A DNA stretch of 64,000 nucleotides from Lentzea fradiae (GCF_900100955.1 NZ_FNCC01000005.1:1-64000), one strand, 5' to 3'. Shown: positions 52,201 through 60,389, counted from the first letter of the stretch. The notes: generated by a model not told the origin, from the letters alone. Numbers and translations: made by a program.

Positions 52201-53581
52201 GCCCGCTCTCGGCCGTCAGGCGTTCGACCAGGCCGCTGCGTGCGGTCGCCGGTGGCTGGCCGGTGACGATGAGGTACGCGAGCGCACCCAGGCCGAAGAC
52301 GTCGAGATCCACCGGATCGGCGTACGGCGTGTCGAACTCGGGAGCGAGGTAGACGCCTGCGACGTCCGCGACGTGCTTGCCGCCGGTCGACGTCAGGATC
52401 GAGCCCAGACCGGTCGTGTCGAAGTCCCTGGCCGCGCTCTGCCAGTCGATGATCTGCAGGACGGGGGAGGAGCCGTCGTCCTTCGCGGACACGTACACCG
52501 ATCGAGCGGCGAGTGCACGGTGGTAGAGCGAGCGGCTGTGGGCATACCGCACCGCTTCGGCGAGCTGGCGGACCATGTCCAGGCGTGTTTCCGGCGTCAG
52601 CGACTCGCCGTGCAGAGCGAGATACGAGTCGAGCCGGAGGTCCTTGGCCCGGTGCCGGAAGCGGATCGCGGGCCCGCCCTGGTGCTCGCGGATCTCCAGA
52701 GCCTGGGCGATGCCGCGGTGCGTGATGCCCTGCAGCACCTGGTACTCGCGCCGGGCCGCGCGTTCGACCGACTGCCTGGCCTCTTCGGTGGCCTGCTGGG
52801 CGGTGAGGTAGACCCGCACCCGGCCTTCCTCCCGCACCATGCCGCGCCGCTCGGCGAGCCGGTCCTCCCACGTCGGTCCGGCGTCCAGGGGGTCGGGCGT
52901 GAGGCTCCAGTCGTCGCCGAACCTCAGGTGGGCGGTGGAGACCCGGATGCCGATCTTCTTGAGCAGGTCGGGCAGCCTGCGGGAGAAGTCGGCCGTGACT
53001 CGCTGTGACTCACGGTGAGGTGGCCGGCTGAGCAGGTCACGCCAGATCCACGGCAACCCGCTCTCGTGGTCGTCGCGTGCGTACACGCGCGTGCTTTGCA
53101 CCTCGTCGAGGGACGACTCCAGGTCAGGAGCCGACAGGAAGACCACAGGTTCGACCCGGGGGACCCGGCCTTTGATGTTCAGCTGCTTCGCAGCCCACTC
53201 GAGCCGGGACTTCAGTTCCTTCGACTTGAGGTCGGTGAGGTGCAGCGGGTTGGACAGCGTCCGGAGACGGTGGGTTCCCTCTGTGCGGAAGCTCCAGGTG
53301 TCGCCGTTGTTGACGACCTTGCCGGGGTGTCCTTTCAGCTCGACCAGGTACAGCCCACCGGGCACCGCGATGAGCAGGTCGCACTCGTTGATCCGGCCGG
53401 AAGCCGCGGTGAAGGAGAACGTCGCCCACGCGCGATGCGGTTCGGCGTTGGGCATGAGCCGCTTGACCTGGTCGAGACCGTCCTGCTCCCAGGGATAGGG
53501 CGAGACCCGCTCCTGGAACCACCGTCGCTGGGCGGGCGGCGGGCCGGGCTTGGGTGGTCCTGGCCGGTCCGCTGATACCAC
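49232..53581 (-). CDS. pglW: BREX serine/threonine kinase PglW (NERD + tandem kinase domains)
   Basis: A 1,449-residue multidomain protein. The N-terminus holds a NERD nuclease-related segment (FSFTAASGRINECDLLIAVPGGLYLVELKGHPGKV, residues about 55-90). A first kinase-like domain (about 260-470) looks inactive: the catalytic HRD is HRA (SLYHRALAAR) and the DFG position reads IDWQSA. A second kinase domain (about 535-800) looks active, with LGTGATAKALLVV, VIKIALDEE, HRDLKPDNFGVF and LFDFSLHN. The rest includes a helix-hairpin-like part (SVAQAFGATTVGALLDVPLHQIAKARG) and a long C-terminus with HTH-like TQAEVAKLVGIAQTGVSRHQ. PglW phosphorylates partners in the Streptomyces Pgl system. Start GTG 53581 with GGGGAG upstream; first gene of the six-gene operon. 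Confidence 0.93.
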   Translation of the reverse strand: MVSADRPGPPKPGPPPAQRRWFQERVSPYPWEQDGLDQVKRLMPNAEPHRAWATFSFTAASGRINECDLLIAVPGGLYLVELKGHPGKVVNNGDTWSFRTEGTHRLRTLSNPLHLTDLKSKELKSRLEWAAKQLNIKGRVPRVEPVVFLSAPDLESSLDEVQSTRVYARDDHESGLPWIWRDLLSRPPHRESQRVTADFSRRLPDLLKKIGIRVSTAHLRFGDDWSLTPDPLDAGPTWEDRLAERRGMVREEGRVRVYLTAQQATEEARQSVERAARREYQVLQGITHRGIAQALEIREHQGGPAIRFRHRAKDLRLDSYLALHGESLTPETRLDMVRQLAEAVRYAHSRSLYHRALAARSVYVSAKDDGSSPVLQIIDWQSAARDFDTTGLGSILTSTGGKHVADVAGVYLAPEFDTPYADPVDLDVFGLGALAYLIVTGQPPATARSGLVERLTAESGLHPYAVSDSVPDVLDDLVYRATRADVADRLDSADAFLDGLDRVEQDSPAPETNSQVVDPLEAVPGQRIDGDWAVERVLGTGATAKALLVVRSTDLDDDEPRTEKRVIKIALDEEKAERLQNEARALELVGGGVVVRLLGGPRTLGDRTVLDLEYAGDRSLGARLRAEGRLTYHELERFGGDLFTALDQLAAKGVRHRDLKPDNFGVFQRADRSWQLMLFDFSLHNISERVVEAGTTGYLDPFLGTARRPVFDDHAELYAAAVTLHEMASTQRPVWGDGMTDPRTTTDETPAIATDLFEVALQDGLTEFFLRAFHRDVDKRFDTLRQMQDAWRAIFTKADAASPATTPETVDIATDSVDEVRDAHALAADLKTPLDAAGLSPRAVSVAQAFGATTVGALLDVPLHQIAKARGAGAVIRKELNRRHKQWTAALRRPAGQAPRRSAKDPLRSDEFSEGSLLTIDEMAGLLAPPAGRKGSSKSDVLRLTLGLPDASGVPAPWPTQAEVAKLVGIAQTGVSRHQSAAVKEWAAQSWLRAVREELVETVTTAGRVMTALELAAAVRARHGAANDTPERTIAKALAVVRAAVEAEIWSGLHSAEEDEGPRLVVLRRGSRVLVACESLIGTEDPSGPELAEYATALGKRADELVQQDPLPGRGVVLRELRAVNPPEGMALLADTRLVSLAAAVSQNAADSPRLELYPRDLELSKALRIAQAGAGVRRETGISVADLMSRVRARFPELVVPDPPTHVQVAEALHAAGFPLEFDTATKKFRPPAPDAARLSSSTGTSVSAHQRLLATGHDPFALTEAKLAAAADRGGFLALTLRGSHLPGAAEAIARTHPVRPVDLNQEFLREFRALVEERGQDWGKVLGVDARFTESGQMSPGLASYVRAAWKRVEERLLDSGNAVLFVHDAGLLARYFDEGGHDLLTKLQNAARRSTDAPRGLWLLCPGESAVDGVSLDGRTVEVLGDSERVVLTGTYLAELRGSAA

Positions 53582-53688
53582 GTTGATCTCCCCGAAGTGC
53601 TTTGCACGGCAGTGCCGGCGATGCTACTGCCTGATGCACGAAGCCACTCACGAGTATCGTGCAATCCCCGGGCTGACCTGTGCATCAC

Positions 53689-53707
53689 TCAATGACCTGG
53701 TCGTTGA
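53689..53707. promoter_or_regulatory. Near-palindrome upstream of the BREX operon
   Basis: TCAATGAC-CTG-GTCGTTGA pairs in 7 of 8 positions. It lies about 110 bases upstream of pglW in the 182-base gap that must contain the operon promoter. Candidate operator for a BREX regulator; no regulator gene of known BREX type was seen in the window. Confidence 0.3.
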
Positions 53708-53763
53708 TGGCACGCCAGGTGTTACACGACGGACAAGCAGCGGCTAATCCGCCTTTTCGGCGA

Positions 53764-56052
53764 CTAAGAGGGCCACCGGGTTGTGATGTAATCGTGCGCC
53801 TGGGCGATGCTCAGCTGCCTGGTCGTGTTGTTCGCGCGGACGAAGAACACCTCTTCGCTTTTGCTCGTGCGGGTGAACACGGGCTTCGACGACGGATGCA
53901 CGTCGATCAGGACGACCCACTTCCCGTCCGTCTGCTCGGCTCTTGCCCTGACGTGCAGAGTGATGGGGCTGTCTCCACAAGCGCTCATCAGGCCCGAGGT
54001 GATCGCGTTGACGTACTTGTCGATGTCCATGCCGCTGACCTGGAAGTCGGTGTCCAGTCCGACGATCTTCTTGTCGTCCGAGATGCCGATGCCCAGCGTT
54101 CCGCCCGAGCTACTGTTCAGGAAAGCGGCGACGCTCTTGGTCACTGCGTCGCTGGGGTAATGCGACTTGCCGGACTGCGCGTGCTTGCCCACACCCGTCT
54201 GCTTGAACTCGACCTCCGCGGACTCCTCGGTGAGAAGAAGGTCTTTCACGCTGGGGCCCGTCCACACAGGTTTGTTGACGGTTCCGGGGACCGCCGCCGT
54301 GCCCGTCCGCAGCTTGTCGAAAGCAGTCTTGATGACCGTTGCGATGTGCTTGCGCCGGCGTTCGAGGAACTCGTCGTATCCGAGCTGCTCCCATCCTTCC
54401 GGCAATGCGTGCAGGAATCGTGTGCGATCACGTTGTTCGGCGGGGACGTAGGTCTCCCACAGCTTGGGGAAGTACTCAACAGGAGACTCGTGAGTGGGTT
54501 TCTTGCCCGGCCACTGGAGCATCGCGTAGTTCGCCAGTTGGTTCTGGCGGCTCACGGTCTTGATGCCCTCCGACTCGAGGTACTTCCGGCGGAAGAGCTG
54601 GTATCGGTCAGCCGCGCCTTTGTAACCCGACGCCGGATCCAGCACCTCGGCGACTTTGAGGGGTGCGAACAGGACGTCGGCGTCCAACAAGACCAGTGCC
54701 GCGTGGTACGCGAAAAGGCTGGGCGAGTAGCCGGCGGAGGTGGAGAGCAGGTCGGGCAGTGCCACCTCCCAGAAGTCGTTCGTCAGCTGGGTGGCGATCA
54801 CCGCGTCGAGCACGCCGATGAACTCCGCGCCGGTCTTGGCCTCGGCGAACCGGCGGAGATCCTGTTCCATCCGGCTCTCGGACGAGCCTGTGTAGCGGCC
54901 CGTGATCGTGCACATGAAGAACCAGCGGGCGATGACGGGACGAAGTTCGTGCGCGCTCAAGCCGAAGTCCCGCCGGCCGACCAGGAAGGTCACGTACGAG
55001 AACACGATGGTGAACCTGGACGTGACCATCGAACGGCTGCGGTAGCCCGCCAGCCGCAGCGCTCCGAGGAAGTCGTGCCAGTTGTCGAGGTCCAAGGCGA
55101 AGTTCTGCGCCTCGCGCAGCACCTCGAACTGACGCAGGCGAGCCTCCTCGGACAGCTTCCCGGTCTCCGCGTCTTTGCCCCGCAACACCGAGTAAACGGC
55201 CTGCAACCTCGCTCGTCGCAGCCCGAGTCCGACCGTGACGCGCAGCAGCTCGTCAGGGCTCGGTTCGATGAAGTGGTTGTAGGGCGTCCGCTTGTCGGTG
55301 CTCGGGAACTTGGCTGCCCGGCAGAACGCCTCCAGCTCACGGCGACCGGCGTCCCAGTGCACCGACATCAGGGTGAGGATGAAGTCGGCCTGCTTGAGCT
55401 CGACGCCCTCGGAGTTGATTCGAACGAAGATGTCGGCGACTTCCTCTTCGGTGGCGTTGGCCGACAGCTCGAGCGCCGTGAACGGGTAGTCACGGAGGTC
55501 GTAGAGGCGGTCGATGGCCTCGATGATCCGGTCTTCCTCGTCGTGGCTGACACCCCGGTTGGCGCGCAGGCGTTCGATGAACTCGGTCTGGAACCGGTGC
55601 CTGGACTTGGGCCCGGACCACAGCTGCGACACATCACTGATGTACTCGGGGTCCTGCTGGATTGCCGCGTCCGGCACGGCGAAGCGCTGGTCGCGTGGCC
55701 GGAAAGCGATTGCCAGGTGCATTTGCCGGTACTCGTTGTCGACGACCGGACGGTTCCTGATCACCGAGTAGAGCGAGGTCAGGCGTTGTTGCCCGTCCAC
55801 GATCAGCCTTCGTGCGACCTGTTGCTTGTCGTTGGTGCCGATCTGCCTGGTGCCGGTGGGCACCGCGGGGTTCTCCCAGAACAGGAAGTACCCGACCGGG
55901 AATCCCCGGTACATGGAGTCGAACAGGTCCCGCACCTTCGTGCGAGACCACACGAAAGGCCGCTGGATCTCGGGCAGTCCGATGTCGCCGTCCTCGATCT
56001 CCGCGAGCAACTTGGATAACTGGTAGTTGACCTCGCGGAACAGCGCCTTCAT
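53764..56052 (-). CDS. DUF262 (GmrS/ParB-like) protein fused to a Schlafen/AlbA_2-like domain
   Basis: A 762-residue protein. The N-terminal half is a DUF262 domain: FREVNYQLSKLLAEIEDGDIGLPEIQRPFVWSR, FPVGYFLFWE, and the nucleotide-binding loop LIVDGQQRLTSLYS (Asp86-Arg90), followed by ADIFVRINSEGVELKQADF. This fold is found in GmrSD/BrxU-type modification-dependent restriction enzymes and uses NTP hydrolysis. From about residue 605 the sequence changes to an AlbA_2/Schlafen-type domain (LLTEESAEVEFKQTGVG; AVAAFLNSSSGGTLGIGISDDKKIVGL; VHPSSKPVF). The HNH-type nuclease (DUF1524) usual in GmrD is not apparent. The ATG at 56052 with GGGGGAA upstream fits the family N-terminus. It lies upstream of pglW on the same strand, so it is a candidate extra defence effector of the BREX island. 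Confidence 0.85.
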   Translation of the reverse strand: MKALFREVNYQLSKLLAEIEDGDIGLPEIQRPFVWSRTKVRDLFDSMYRGFPVGYFLFWENPAVPTGTRQIGTNDKQQVARRLIVDGQQRLTSLYSVIRNRPVVDNEYRQMHLAIAFRPRDQRFAVPDAAIQQDPEYISDVSQLWSGPKSRHRFQTEFIERLRANRGVSHDEEDRIIEAIDRLYDLRDYPFTALELSANATEEEVADIFVRINSEGVELKQADFILTLMSVHWDAGRRELEAFCRAAKFPSTDKRTPYNHFIEPSPDELLRVTVGLGLRRARLQAVYSVLRGKDAETGKLSEEARLRQFEVLREAQNFALDLDNWHDFLGALRLAGYRSRSMVTSRFTIVFSYVTFLVGRRDFGLSAHELRPVIARWFFMCTITGRYTGSSESRMEQDLRRFAEAKTGAEFIGVLDAVIATQLTNDFWEVALPDLLSTSAGYSPSLFAYHAALVLLDADVLFAPLKVAEVLDPASGYKGAADRYQLFRRKYLESEGIKTVSRQNQLANYAMLQWPGKKPTHESPVEYFPKLWETYVPAEQRDRTRFLHALPEGWEQLGYDEFLERRRKHIATVIKTAFDKLRTGTAAVPGTVNKPVWTGPSVKDLLLTEESAEVEFKQTGVGKHAQSGKSHYPSDAVTKSVAAFLNSSSGGTLGIGISDDKKIVGLDTDFQVSGMDIDKYVNAITSGLMSACGDSPITLHVRARAEQTDGKWVVLIDVHPSSKPVFTRTSKSEEVFFVRANNTTRQLSIAQAHDYITTRWPS

Positions 56053-56240
56053 CGAACTTGTTCCCCCTGACCGGCTGTGGTGTCGCAAGCCCTATCGCCA
56101 GGCATGGCGGCTTCGTAACACCAGCGCGCTCCAGCTTCTCGCCATGAGCCTATCGGGTGTATTGGAATCGGCTGTATGGTGCATCACGATCCGTTATGGT
56201 TCGTCACGTTGTGCATGTACGTCCCCGGGGGAACCACGTG

Positions 56241-56753
56241 ATGGATCCTGACCAGCTGCTCAGCCAGTTCGAGGGCAAGCTGGCGCAGGCGCAGGCCAAG
56301 AGCGACGCCATCCGTGAGAACCTCGCGCGGTTGCAGGTCACCGAACGCAGTCCGGACGGGCAGATCGCGGTGACCGTCAACGACGCGGGCAACCTCGTCG
56401 GGTTGGAGCTCGGGCAAGCGTTGCAGCGCAAGGACAGCGCGGCCGTCGCCCAGGACATCATGCGCACGCTGCAAGCCGCGCAAGGTCGCATCGCGACCGT
56501 GGTGCAGGAGTCGATGGCGCCCCTGGTGGGCGAGGACTCCGAGACCATGCACCTGATGATGGCGAAGCTGCGCAGCGCACAGCCATCGCCTCAGACGTAC
56601 GGGTCCGGCGCCGGCGGCTGGGGTCCGACGGAGCCCCGGCTGGGTGCCATCGAGGACGACGCGCCGCCTCCGCCACCGCCCCCGCCGAGCCCGCTGCGGC
56701 GTCGCCCGGCAGAGGACGACGACGACTTCGGTGGCGGGAGCATCCTGCGATGA
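56241..56753 (+). CDS. YbaB/EbfC-like protein, type VII secretion-associated
   Basis: A 170-residue protein. Residues 1-110 have the YbaB/EbfC pattern: a long N-terminal helix (LLSQFEGKLAQAQAKSDAIRENLARL), three strands (VTERSPDGQIAVTVNDAGNLVGLEL) and a C-terminal helix pair. The tail is disordered, proline- and acid-rich (eight prolines, then DDDDFGGG). Such proteins are common next to WXG/ESX genes in actinobacteria, where they may act as chaperones or nucleoid-like scaffolds. ATG 56241 has GGGGGA upstream; GTG 56238 is an alternative. ATGA overlap with the next gene. Confidence 0.8.
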   Translation: MDPDQLLSQFEGKLAQAQAKSDAIRENLARLQVTERSPDGQIAVTVNDAGNLVGLELGQALQRKDSAAVAQDIMRTLQAAQGRIATVVQESMAPLVGEDSETMHLMMAKLRSAQPSPQTYGSGAGGWGPTEPRLGAIEDDAPPPPPPPPSPLRRRPAEDDDDFGGGSILR

Positions 56754-57049
56754 ACTACCGCATCGACCTCGCCGAGATGGATGCCCACGCCAAGCGCGTC
56801 GACGAGATCGGCGGCCGCATCGGCACCGCCATCGGTGCGGGCGGCGCGGCGTCGAACCCCGAGGCGTTCGGCCTGCTCGGCATGCCGCTCGCGGCTCTCT
56901 GCTCCGCCGCGCAGCACATGGCCATGAACACCCTCCACGACGCCGCCGAGGCCGCGCTCGACCACCACAGGCGGGTCAAGGCGTGGCGGGAGGACGTCGC
57001 GAACAACGAGGACGAGCAGGCCGGTCGCTTCGGAACGGGTGACTCGTGA
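56750..57049 (+). CDS. EspC/WXG100-like small secretion-associated protein
   Basis: A 99-residue helical protein, DLAEMDAHAKRVDEIGGRIGTAIGAGG at the N-terminus and HDAAEAALDHHRRVKAWREDVANNEDEQ at the C-terminus. Size and the two-helix plan match EspC (DUF2580)-type substrates or partners of type VII secretion. There is no clear WXG turn; the turn region reads LLGMPLAAL. ATG 56750 overlaps the YbaB-like stop, and the stop overlaps the next start (GTGA), so the three are made together. Confidence 0.75.
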   Translation: MNYRIDLAEMDAHAKRVDEIGGRIGTAIGAGGAASNPEAFGLLGMPLAALCSAAQHMAMNTLHDAAEAALDHHRRVKAWREDVANNEDEQAGRFGTGDS

Positions 57050-58101
57050 GCACGCCGAGCATCGGGCCCGCGCCGGTCAAGAACCCCCTGGTCCGCACGG
57101 GCGACGACGCACCGGCGACGGAGGGGGCCGGCCTCTTCCACGACGTCCGCGAAGCCGTGACCGGCTTCGCGGACGGCAACTGGGCGGAAGGGCTGCTCAA
57201 CCTCGCGAGCGCCGCCGGGGACGTCGGCAAGATGCTGACCGACCCGCTGGCGTACCTGGTCAGCGCGGGGTTCGGCTGGATGTTCGAGCACGTCAGCTTC
57301 CTCAGGGAACCGCTCGACTGGCTCACGGGCGACCAGCAGACCCTCGACGGCATGGCGCAGACGTGGTCCTCGGTGTCGAGCTACCTGGACGAGATCTCCA
57401 CCGACCTCAAGAACGCCGTCGACAAGGACGCCGGGCAGTGGGCGGGCCAGGACTCCGCGAGGTACCGCGAGTTCGGTGCCGACCGCGCGGACACCTACGG
57501 CGCCGTCGGTACCGCGGCGCGGGGGATGTCGATCCTCATCACGATCTGCAAGACGATCCTCAAGGTCGTCCGCGACATCGTGCGCGACCTGATCACCGAG
57601 GCGATCGGCAAGCTGGTCAGCATCTGCCTCCGCTGGGCGCCCGCGATGGCGGCGCTGGGCGCGGGCATCGCGGGCGCCGTGGCCGAGGGTGTGCCGGTGG
57701 CGGTGCGCTACGCGCAGAAGTGCATCGAGTGGTGCCGCAAGCTCACCAAGGCGTTCGGCAAGGCCGGTGGCCTGTTCAAGAAGCTCGACGACGTGCTGGC
57801 CAACGCGAGCGTCAACCTGGCCAAGCGCGGCGACGACTTCGTGACCGTGCTGAAGCAGGCAGCGAAGGCGGACCTCGCGCGGAAGGCGCAGGACTTCACC
57901 GTCGGCGCCATGCTGCGGGATGCCGGAGCGGGTGCGAAGAAGGTCGTCGTCGACGGCGTCACCGGACTCCCGAAGGACATCGGTCCCGCGATGGTGGAGG
58001 AGTTCCGCAAAGAGGGCGCCAAGATCGTGGACAACCGGGGCTGGAAGGACTGGCGCGAGCTGAAAGCGGAAGAAGCCGAGAAGGAGAAACAGGGCAGGTG
58101 A
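57046..58101 (+). CDS. WXG-domain-containing protein, possible type VII effector (351 aa)
   Basis: A 351-residue protein. The N-terminal third has a WXG100/LXG-like helical hairpin with the turn AGQWAGQDSARYREF near residue 133-147 (W-x-G followed by a Y). A hydrophobic pair (LITEAIGKLVSICLRW; APAMAALGAGIAGAVAEGVPV) is near 185-215, and the C-terminal half is lysine-rich and helical. The hydrophobic hairpin and long tail resemble pore-forming or membrane-inserting type VII substrates, but no known toxin domain is visible. GTG 57046 overlaps the EspC-like gene, and its stop overlaps a two-helix membrane protein that could be an immunity partner (inference). Confidence 0.72.
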   Translation: MSTPSIGPAPVKNPLVRTGDDAPATEGAGLFHDVREAVTGFADGNWAEGLLNLASAAGDVGKMLTDPLAYLVSAGFGWMFEHVSFLREPLDWLTGDQQTLDGMAQTWSSVSSYLDEISTDLKNAVDKDAGQWAGQDSARYREFGADRADTYGAVGTAARGMSILITICKTILKVVRDIVRDLITEAIGKLVSICLRWAPAMAALGAGIAGAVAEGVPVAVRYAQKCIEWCRKLTKAFGKAGGLFKKLDDVLANASVNLAKRGDDFVTVLKQAAKADLARKAQDFTVGAMLRDAGAGAKKVVVDGVTGLPKDIGPAMVEEFRKEGAKIVDNRGWKDWRELKAEEAEKEKQGR

Positions 58102-58589
58102 ACGTTCTCCGGCGCGTTCTCGTCGCCCTCGTCGTCCCGCTGATCGGCTACCTGCTCGCCGCCACGATCTTCAACCACTTCTACAACCAGGTCGAACCAG
58201 GAGACCTGGCGGAAGCGAGGCTCGTGGCCACGGTGAAGTCCTGTGAGCGCCGCGGTCCGGTGGCGTGGCGCGGTTTCGGCTACTACCACGAGTGTGAGCT
58301 CGAAGTCAGGATCAGTTCGAGCGGAGAGACGTACACGTCGGACGTCACGGGGTGGCTCGCACCCGAGGACATCGGCAAGCAGTACGCCGTCCACGCCATG
58401 CGGCACAACAGGCCGTTGCAGCCGGATGTGCGGTCGCAGAGCCAGGTCTTCATCGGCTGGCTGTGCACGTTCGTCTTCTCGATCGCCTATCTCATGCTGA
58501 TCGCCTGGATCGCGAGCCACGTGTGGCCTGGCGAGGGCCTCCCGGGGGCCCGGCGCCCAGCCGTGAAACGTGATCGCCGCCGGCCCTGA
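58098..58589 (+). CDS. Two-helix membrane protein, possible immunity partner (163 aa)
   Basis: A 163-residue protein with one N-terminal helix (VLVALVVPLIGYLLAATIF) and one near the C-terminus (VFIGWLCTFVFSIAYLMLIAWIA). They frame a soluble strand-rich domain with two cysteines (VKSCERRGPVAWRGFGYYHECELEV) and a YTSDVTGWL segment. This topology, with the middle outside, fits a membrane immunity or envelope protein. GTG 58098 overlaps the preceding stop. A terminator hairpin overlaps its last codons. No family assigned. Confidence 0.72.
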   Translation: MNVLRRVLVALVVPLIGYLLAATIFNHFYNQVEPGDLAEARLVATVKSCERRGPVAWRGFGYYHECELEVRISSSGETYTSDVTGWLAPEDIGKQYAVHAMRHNRPLQPDVRSQSQVFIGWLCTFVFSIAYLMLIAWIASHVWPGEGLPGARRPAVKRDRRRP

Positions 58590-58602
58590 CGGCCGGCGGC
58601 GA
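58574..58602. terminator. Bidirectional terminator overlapping the stop codon
   Basis: Perfect 12-base arms (58574-58585 and 58591-58602) with a 5-base loop that contains the TGA of the upstream gene. It lies between convergent genes ending at 58589 (+) and 58611 (-). Confidence 0.85.
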
Positions 58603-58610
58603 CCGGCGTG

Positions 58611-60308
58611 TCACAGGGTCAGGCGCCACCAGTCGAGGTCACCGGTTCCGAACCAGATGACCTCGTGGATGCGCAGCTGCCACTTGCCGTTGCGCGACTC
58701 GCGGGACAGGTCGACCTCGATCGAGCTGAACGGGGTCGGCCCCGTGGACGTGCGGTTGGCCTGCAGCTTGTACGTCGTGCCGTCCGGGGCGACGAGGTCC
58801 AGCGACATGATCGACGACGGCAGGTTCTTGAACTGCGCCTCCAGGCGGGCGTTGGTCCGCGGGCTGCCCTCGCAGCCGCTCACCGTGATCTCCCTGACGA
58901 CCGGCGGCGTGCGGGTGATGATCGGGACGTCGGTGTCGTCGCGGACCGTGCACTCCGTCGTCGGCGCGGGCACCGGCGCGTAGGGCGCGGCGGCGTTGCG
59001 GGCCGTGTGCGTCAGCATGGGCAACGCCTTGGGCCAGAAGAAGTCCGCCTGGCACGAGTAGGCGGGGAAGAAGCCGCCGCAGGTCTCCTCGGGGCCGGAA
59101 CCCATCTCCCACACGAAGGAGGCCACGCCGAGCTCGTCGTACACCCAGTCGTCCGTGGTGCCCGACGCCGAGTAGAGCACCTGACCGGACTGCCCGTACT
59201 GCCAGCCGGTGCCCGCCATCTCGGCCAGGTCCTGGGCGAGGTCGCGCAACGGGGCGTCGTTGCCGGACCGCCGGTCGATGTCGCCGCCGGTCCACGGGAA
59301 CAGCACGTAGTTGCCGTAGCTGTGCAGCGACAGCACGATGCCCGAGGTGTCGCCGGGCGCGGGCGCACCGGGCTCGGCCGCGCGGCGGTCCGGGTAGAGC
59401 GAACGCCACAACGACTGCAGCGCACGGGTTTCCGGCTCCGAGTCGGGCTCGGTGCCGTGGTAGGTCTGGTCGCACTGCCGGTCGGAGGCGTTCAGAGTGC
59501 CCCAGTTCGAGCTGGTGTTGCGGTTGAGGTCGACACCCCAGTGCGACTGCGACACCGTGCCGCAGGAGGTGCCCTGGTGGTTGGTGTCGTTGCCGTTCTT
59601 GCGGTGCGACACCGGGGAGTCGCCGCCGCTCACGACCTTGTCGACGCCGTCGGGGTTGGCGATCGGCACGACCCAGAACTCGGTGGTGTCCAGCATGGCC
59701 GAGACCTGCGGGTCGGTGCCGCCGACCAGGTGGTCGATCCAGCGCCACGCCATCTCGCCGGTGGTCAGCTCGCGGGAGTGCAGCTGGCCCATGACGAAGA
59801 AGCGCGGCTTGGGCGCGGTGGGCGTGAGAGCGCAGTCACCCTGGTTCTTGCGGGTGATGCAGATGGCTTTCAGGTCGTGGCCGCCGCGGTTCTGCGTCTT
59901 GAGCCACGAGTCGCCGTAGTCGACGACGGTGGCGAGTCCGGGATGCTCGCTCGCGACCTGGTCGAGGTGCCGGTAGTGGGCGTCGACAGTGCGGTACCCG
60001 CCGTAGAAGGTGTCGGCGGTGGCCGAGACCCCACCGGCCGGCTCCGGCAGCACCTGCTCACCGGTGGGAGAGAACCCGGCGCGCTTGAGCGCGGCCTCGG
60101 TCCCCGCATCGCCCAGCACGTACAGGCTGTCGCCGTCGCGGTGCTCCATCACGTCGAAGCCGCCGGCGAACAGCGCCTGCTCGGCGCCGAGAGGAGCGTG
60201 CACCTCGTACAGGCGCATCCCCTCGTCTGGGGCCGCCACCGCCGGGCCGGCTGCCACGAGCATGGCAGCGGCGCACAGCAAGGCGAGCCGTGATCTGTTT
60301 CGCTTCAT
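58611..60308 (-). CDS. Secreted M14 zinc carboxypeptidase with C-terminal P-domain
   Basis: A 565-residue secreted protease. A Sec signal peptide is seen at 1-27 (KRNRSR, then LALLCAAAMLVAAGP, cleavage near AVAA). A short propeptide-like part precedes the M14 catalytic domain: zinc ligands in GQLHSRELTTGEM (H-x-x-E), IANPDGVDKV, the substrate-binding LNRNTSSNWG, the third zinc ligand in VLSLHSYGNYVLFPW, and catalytic glutamate in ASFVWEMGSG. The last 110 residues form a proprotein-convertase P-domain-like module (SIMSLDLVAPDGTTYKLQ; GKWQLRIHEV) that may aid folding or binding. The start ATG 60308 has AAGGA seven bases upstream; a longer frame to 60422 would place the operator palindrome inside the gene. 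Confidence 0.9.
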   Translation of the reverse strand: MKRNRSRLALLCAAAMLVAAGPAVAAPDEGMRLYEVHAPLGAEQALFAGGFDVMEHRDGDSLYVLGDAGTEAALKRAGFSPTGEQVLPEPAGGVSATADTFYGGYRTVDAHYRHLDQVASEHPGLATVVDYGDSWLKTQNRGGHDLKAICITRKNQGDCALTPTAPKPRFFVMGQLHSRELTTGEMAWRWIDHLVGGTDPQVSAMLDTTEFWVVPIANPDGVDKVVSGGDSPVSHRKNGNDTNHQGTSCGTVSQSHWGVDLNRNTSSNWGTLNASDRQCDQTYHGTEPDSEPETRALQSLWRSLYPDRRAAEPGAPAPGDTSGIVLSLHSYGNYVLFPWTGGDIDRRSGNDAPLRDLAQDLAEMAGTGWQYGQSGQVLYSASGTTDDWVYDELGVASFVWEMGSGPEETCGGFFPAYSCQADFFWPKALPMLTHTARNAAAPYAPVPAPTTECTVRDDTDVPIITRTPPVVREITVSGCEGSPRTNARLEAQFKNLPSSIMSLDLVAPDGTTYKLQANRTSTGPTPFSSIEVDLSRESRNGKWQLRIHEVIWFGTGDLDWWRLTL

Positions 60309-60389
60309 CAGGTCCTTCCCGTGGGTGCGGGGTTCCGCGGCGCGTTGATCACCTTTCCAGCCCACAAGGTCGGAGGACCTGTCGATACA

